Positions 4,721 to 7,778 of a DNA stretch of 7,778 nt are shown here, in pieces. The DNA comes from Jiangellaceae bacterium (GTDB taxonomy: Bacteria > Actinomycetota > Actinomycetes > Jiangellales > Jiangellaceae). A program made the translations under genes and the position numbers. Within the stretch, counting starts at the first letter, position 1. Each line of letters starts with the position of its first letter. The notes beneath the pieces are model-generated. The model was given only the letters and a program-made list of their open reading frames with translations. It made no database searches and had not been told where the DNA came from. Where the stretch lies: the NCBI GenBank assembly GCA_030146385.1, contig JASLBX010000250.1, positions 1-7,778 on the forward strand, in the 5' to 3' direction.

Positions 4721-6179
4721 TGCCTCGACCCCCGTCACGCCACCCGGTGGCGGTGGTGGCACCAGCGGCCAGGGTGCAGCGGCGATCGGCCGCATCTTGG
4801 ACGCCGGCCCGGCCGGTGCCGCCGAGCTGGGTGACCAGCTGCAGCTCGCCGTGCGGGAGATGGCCGGTTGGATGCGCGAGTACGGGCCGTTCACACCGCA
4901 TTCGTCGCTCGCGGTGGACCTGGCGGCGCTGGAGCACGCGAGCAAAGAGCTGCGGACTCGGCTGCGGGACAACTACCCGTTCTTCCATCCGCGGTATGTG
5001 GGGCAGATGCTCAAGCCGCCGCACCCGGTCGCGGTCATCGGGTACGTGACGGCGATGCTGGTCAACCCAAACAACCACGCTCTCGACGGGGGCCCTGCGA
5101 CGGCGCGGATGGAGAAGGAAGTCGTGGCGCAGTTGGCCGGGATGTTCGGCTTCGACCAGCACCTCGGGCACCTCACCAGCAGCGGCACGATCGCGAACCT
5201 GGAGGCGCTGTTCGTCGCGCGCCAGACCCATCCCGGGAAGCTGGTGGCATACAGCGAGGACGCCCACTACACCCATGCGCGGATGTGTCACCTGCTCGGC
5301 GTTGAAGCTGTCGCGGTCCCTACCACTCCGACCGGGACGATGGACCTGCCGGCGCTCGAGGAGCTGCTCCGCGGTGGACGGGTCGGAACAGTGGTGGCCA
5401 CCACGGGCACGACGGGTCTGGGAGCGGTCGACCCGGTCCACGAGATGGTTGGGCTGTGCCGAGCCTATGGCGCCCGCGTGCACGTCGACGCGGCCTACGG
5501 CGGCTTCTTCCGGCTCATCGCCGACGACACCGCGGACGGCGTTACTGCCGCCCCCTTCGCGGCGATCGCCGAGTGCGACTCGGTTGTCATCGACCCACAC
5601 AAGCACGGCCTGCAGCCGTACGGTTGCGGCGCCGTGCTGTTCCGAGACCCTGGCGTGGCCGGGCACTATCTGCACGACTCGCCCTACACCTACTTCACCT
5701 CCGACGAGCTCCACCTGGGCGAGATCTCCCTGGAGTGCTCTCGCGCTGGCGCCGCCGCCGCGGCCCTGTGGCTTACGCTACGTGTGTTGCCGCTCACCCC
5801 CGACGGTCTCGGCGCCATCCTGCGACCCGGCCGCCGGGCAACACTGGACTGGGCCGCGCGCATCACAGCCAGCGAGCAGCTGAGCCTGTACCAGCAGCCG
5901 CAGCTGGACATCCTCACCTACTTCCCCACCCGAACCCGGCTGTCCCAGATCGACCAGGCGAGCGAGCACGTCCTCACCCGCGGCATGCAACTACCCCCGG
6001 ACCAGTCACTCTTCGTAGCCACCTACACCGTCGACGCCGCCGCCCTGGCCGCCCGAGGCCACCAGGTCGACGCCGACGTCCCCACCGGCCGCATCCTGCG
6101 TAGCGTCCTCATGAAACCCGAGACGGCCGAGCACGTGCCACAACTGCACCAGCAGATCCTCGACCTACTCGCCGCCTGA
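4704..6179 (+). CDS. Group II PLP-dependent amino acid decarboxylase
   Basis: This 491-residue protein (from GTG 4704) is a fold-type I PLP enzyme of the group that includes tyrosine, aromatic-L-amino-acid, glutamate and aspartate decarboxylases. It would remove the alpha-carboxylate of an amino acid to give an amine. Visible motifs are NPNNHALDGGPATARMEKEV (121-140), the phosphate-binding TSSGTIAN (158-165), His188 in EDAHYTHAR (ring stacking), Asp262 in HVDAAYGGFF (pyridine nitrogen), and the Schiff-base lysine Lys300 in IDPHKHGLQPYG. A Pro/Gly-rich N-terminus precedes the fold. The substrate cannot be assigned; overall it looks closest to actinobacterial tyrosine/aspartate-type decarboxylases. 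Its stop codon TGA (6177-6179) is the first three bases of the IS3 element, so the native C-terminus may be slightly altered, though length and core look complete. No transporter or regulator accompanies it. Confidence 0.9.
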   Translation: MSTTPDASTPVTPPGGGGGTSGQGAAAIGRILDAGPAGAAELGDQLQLAVREMAGWMREYGPFTPHSSLAVDLAALEHASKELRTRLRDNYPFFHPRYVGQMLKPPHPVAVIGYVTAMLVNPNNHALDGGPATARMEKEVVAQLAGMFGFDQHLGHLTSSGTIANLEALFVARQTHPGKLVAYSEDAHYTHARMCHLLGVEAVAVPTTPTGTMDLPALEELLRGGRVGTVVATTGTTGLGAVDPVHEMVGLCRAYGARVHVDAAYGGFFRLIADDTADGVTAAPFAAIAECDSVVIDPHKHGLQPYGCGAVLFRDPGVAGHYLHDSPYTYFTSDELHLGEISLECSRAGAAAAALWLTLRVLPLTPDGLGAILRPGRRATLDWAARITASEQLSLYQQPQLDILTYFPTRTRLSQIDQASEHVLTRGMQLPPDQSLFVATYTVDAAALAARGHQVDADVPTGRILRSVLMKPETAEHVPQLHQQILDLLAA

Positions 6180-6203
6180 ACCGGCCTGGGTTCGGTAGGG
6201 ACT
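6177..6203 (+). repeat. Left terminal inverted repeat of the IS3-family element
   Basis: It begins TGAACCGGCCTGGG and ends GTAGGGACT; 22 of 27 bases match the complement of 7487-7513. The opening TGA is in frame with the decarboxylase and terminates it. Confidence 0.88.
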
Positions 6204-6207
6204 TGGT

Positions 6208-7149
6208 TCATTGGGTACCGGCCTCGGCGAGTGCCGGTGGTTGAGTGTAGTAGGCGGTCTCTTTGTCGGCGGGTGTGATCATTCCGATCTCGCCGTGGAG
6301 GCGGCGTTGGTTCCACCAGTCGATGTATTCGAAGATCGCGTACTCGAGTTGCTCGACGGTGCGCCATGGTCCGCGCTGGTCGATCAACTCGGCCTTGAGC
6401 TGCCCGATGGTCGATTCGGCGAGCGCGTTGTCGTAGGAGTCGCCGCGGCTGCCGACCGAGGGGACCGCGCCGGCTTCGGCGAGCCGGTCGGTGTAGCGGA
6501 TGAACCTGGGTTGACTGCCGCGGTCGCCGTGGTGAATCAGGCCGGCCAGGTCGTCGATGCCGTGCCGTTGCCGGGTCCAGATCGCCATCTCCAACGCTTC
6601 GAGTGGCAGGTCGGTGCGCAGGTGGGTGGCCAGCGCCCAGCCGACGACGCGGCGGGCGTACACGTCGACGACCAGGGCGAGGTAGGCGAACCCGACCCAG
6701 GTGCGGATGTAGGTCAGGTCCACCACCCACAGCTGGTCGGGACGGTCCGCGTGGAAGTTGCGGTCCACCAGATCCGCCGGCCGGGTCGCGGCCTGATCGG
6801 CGACGGTGGTGCGCTTCGGCTTGCCGCGCCGCACCCCTCGAAGGCCCAGCTCGCGCATCAACCGGGCAGTCTGATCCCGGCCGATCACAATGCCTGCCTC
6901 GCGGCGCAACGCCGCCTGCATCTTCCGCGCCCCGTACACGCCGTAGTTGTCCGCATGCACTGCAGCGATCACCTGTTTGAGCTCGGCGTCGCGCACCGCC
7001 CGCGGCGACGGCCGGCGAGACCGGGCCGCGTAGTAGGTCGCCGGGGCGATCGCAAGACCATGCTCACTGAGCACCTTGCAGATCGGCTCGACCCCCCAGC
7101 GCACACCACCATCGGTGCGGTCCTTGTGCTCGGCGACGAACCTCACCAA
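6208..7149 (-). CDS. IS3-family transposase OrfB (DDE integrase catalytic domain)
   Basis: OrfB supplies the RNase H-fold catalytic domain that cuts and joins the element's ends. In the 313-residue reading, an N-terminal helical region (HTH_21-like, about 45-105, with NYGVYGARKMQAALRRE) precedes the core. Asp144 lies in LWVVDLTYIRT, Asp209 in HHGDRGSQ, and Glu245 in YDNALAESTIGQLKAEL. Thirty-five residues separate the second Asp from Glu, and Lys252 is seven after it, the classic DD(35)E...K pattern. The C-terminus has FEYIDWWNQRRLHGEIGMITP, typical of the family. Apparent starts are TTG 7149 or GTG 7146. The GTG overlaps the orfA stop as GTGA, but the frame is open back to 7206, so an OrfAB fusion made by -1 frameshifting is also possible. 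Confidence 0.93.
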   Translation of the reverse strand: MVRFVAEHKDRTDGGVRWGVEPICKVLSEHGLAIAPATYYAARSRRPSPRAVRDAELKQVIAAVHADNYGVYGARKMQAALRREAGIVIGRDQTARLMRELGLRGVRRGKPKRTTVADQAATRPADLVDRNFHADRPDQLWVVDLTYIRTWVGFAYLALVVDVYARRVVGWALATHLRTDLPLEALEMAIWTRQRHGIDDLAGLIHHGDRGSQPRFIRYTDRLAEAGAVPSVGSRGDSYDNALAESTIGQLKAELIDQRGPWRTVEQLEYAIFEYIDWWNQRRLHGEIGMITPADKETAYYTQPPALAEAGTQ

Positions 7150-7463
7150 CGCTGCTGTGGCCGGTCGAGCTCGGCCCCGAAGAAAGCCGCCGCCGCCTTG
7201 AGGATCTCATTCGCCCGACGCAACTCCGCGTTCTCCCGCCGCAGCCGCTTGATCTCCGCATGCTCCTCACTGGTCAGTCCCGGCCGCGTCCCAGCGTCGA
7301 CCTCCGCCCGGCGCACCCACTTACGCACCGTCTCCGCCGACGCGCCGATCTTCGCCGCGACCGACTGGATCGCCGCCCACTCCGACCCGTGCTGCTGCGT
7401 CGACTCCGCGACCAACCGCACCGCCCGAGCCCGCTGCTCAGCAGAGAACCTCACTCCTGGCAT
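7143..7463 (-). CDS. IS3-family transposase OrfA (helix-turn-helix)
   Basis: OrfA is the 106-residue DNA-binding part of the IS3-family transposase, which recognises the inverted repeats. A helix-turn-helix spans about residues 8-57 (FSAEQRARAVRLVAE ... IGASAETVRKWVRRAEVD). A leucine-zipper-like coiled coil follows at about 70-95 (EIKRLRRENAELRRANEILKA), and the protein ends with the family-typical AAAFFGAELDRP. ATG 7463 has GAGGAG at 7477-7472 (minus strand), eight bases upstream. The 3' end overlaps orfB by 7 bp in the -1 frame. The GCTTTCTTC run at 7187-7179 sits within the window where a -1 shift would join both frames. Confidence 0.92.
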   Translation of the reverse strand: MPGVRFSAEQRARAVRLVAESTQQHGSEWAAIQSVAAKIGASAETVRKWVRRAEVDAGTRPGLTSEEHAEIKRLRRENAELRRANEILKAAAAFFGAELDRPQQRW

Positions 7464-7475
7464 GACTCCATCTCC

Positions 7476-7778
7476 TCACAGATCGGAGTCCCTACGAAAG
7501 CCAGAGCGGTTCAGTTCGATCGTGTGGAGCAAGTGTTGTGCGGTGGGCGCGGTCGGGCAGCTCTGCAAGATATGGCAGCGGTCGGGGATGCGCGCTGGAT
7601 TGATAGCCTCGGCTTGGGTGCAAAAGCCCGGTTCAGGGCCGCGGCACGTCGAGGCGCCCGGCCGCCGCGGGCCACCCTCCGCCGCGACTACGGCGTCCCA
7701 CATGGCTTTGGATACAACGCTGACATTCAGGAAGAAGCGGACTACCGCCCGGTTGCTGTACATCGAGCCCTGGACACC
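7476..7778 (-). pseudogene. 3' end of a gene cut by the IS3 element, possibly DUF4304-like
   Basis: A minus-strand frame is open from the window edge through 7514 and continues into the IS until a stop at 7476-7478. The native part is about 88 residues. It contains SMYSNRAVVRFFLNVSVVSK and later INPARIPDRCHI, which resembles the 'Q.S.....F.lNlgv.s..lW ... RCHIR' pattern of DUF4304 proteins, small actinobacterial and firmicute proteins without assigned role. The last dozen residues come from the IS right end, so the original C-terminus is gone. An internal ATG at 7761-7763 exists, but the frame clearly continues upstream out of the window. Identification is by pattern only and is weak. Confidence 0.45.
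7487..7513 (-). repeat. Right terminal inverted repeat of the IS3-family element
   Basis: On the minus strand it begins TGAACCGCTCTGG and ends GTAGGGACT, matching the left end at 22 of 27 positions with identical first seven and last nine bases. The orfA start lies 24 bp inside it. Confidence 0.88.

Larger units (their letters stand above)
6177..7513 (-). mobile_element. Complete IS3-family insertion sequence (about 1337 bp)
   Basis: The element is bounded by 27-bp imperfect terminal inverted repeats (22 of 27 matching) at 6177-6203 and 7487-7513, both beginning TGAACCG and containing GTAGGGACT. It carries orfA and orfB in the overlapping arrangement of the IS3 family, with an intact DD(35)E triad, and 1337 bp is a normal length. 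No 3- or 4-bp direct repeat flanks it: GCC lies before the left end and GTT after the right. So it has probably recombined since insertion, or one flank was deleted. It appears competent for transposition. Confidence 0.9.

Noticed and set aside
4605..5714. A 369-codon open frame on the minus strand
   Set aside because: It is antisense to the decarboxylase, whose frame has every expected PLP motif. The minus reading is Arg/Val/Gly-rich with no domain, a common shadow in GC-rich DNA.
5275..6103. Two long plus-strand frames inside the decarboxylase
   Set aside because: They are Arg/Ser/Pro-rich frame shadows of the decarboxylase with no domain of their own.
6023..6730. A 235-codon open frame on the minus strand within orfB and the decarboxylase end
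   Set aside because: It overlaps the IS left end and the orfB catalytic region in another frame. It is Arg/Pro-rich shadow sequence.
1..7778. CRISPR array, tRNA, rRNA, riboswitch or strong hairpin-plus-U terminator
   Set aside because: I looked along both strands and saw no regular short repeats, no tRNA-like cloverleaf, and no clear stem followed by a T run. A covariance-model search was not possible here.

Overview
The window looks like an accessory region of a high-GC actinomycete, such as a Pseudonocardia, Rhodococcus, Mycolicibacterium or Streptomyces relative. The signs are GC-rich wobble positions, GTG/TTG starts, and a gene of the mycothiol-dependent maleylpyruvate isomerase type (mycothiol is an actinobacterial thiol). 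No rRNA, tRNA or CRISPR array is visible. Species cannot be assigned from the sequence alone.

Layout. (1) 1-565: the N-terminal catalytic half of an IS110-family transposase, cut off before its C-terminal domain. (2) 566-991: gene-poor sequence with short coding-like scraps, probably decayed. (3) 992-4275: the core of the window, a divergent regulon. A TetR-family repressor gene (minus strand) faces a plus-strand series encoding a DsbA/FrnE-like thioredoxin-fold protein, a MDMPI-type mycothiol-dependent enzyme, an unrecognised protein of about 190 residues broken by two apparent +1 frameshifts, and a SnoaL/NTF2-like small enzyme. The repressor/operon intergenic region carries two 15-bp palindromes, one perfect and one with a single mismatch. 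The perfect copy overlaps the Shine-Dalgarno sequence of the first operon gene. (4) 4280-4720: a junction zone with a 39-codon ORF and what looks like the C-terminal piece of a glycoside hydrolase family 2 protein. (5) 4704-6179: a group II PLP-dependent amino acid decarboxylase with all key motifs. (6) 6177-7513: a structurally complete IS3-family element (orfA/orfB, DD(35)E, 27-bp imperfect inverted repeats). Its first three bases supply the stop codon of the decarboxylase. (7) 7514-7778: the end of a minus-strand gene, possibly DUF4304-like, that runs into the other end of the IS.

How it may work together (inference). The TetR protein probably binds the two palindromes and represses both itself and the operon. 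The operon resembles a small-molecule transformation or detoxification module. The DsbA/GST-kappa-like protein and the MDMPI-like enzyme could act on a thiol conjugate or with mycothiol as cofactor, and the SnoaL-like protein could act as isomerase, cyclase or hydratase. The unknown frameshifted protein sits between them. The decarboxylase is in a separate block of different ancestry, flanked by gene fragments and IS ends, so the right half appears to have been assembled by rearrangement. The inducer, the substrate and the identity of the unknown protein cannot be determined from sequence inspection.
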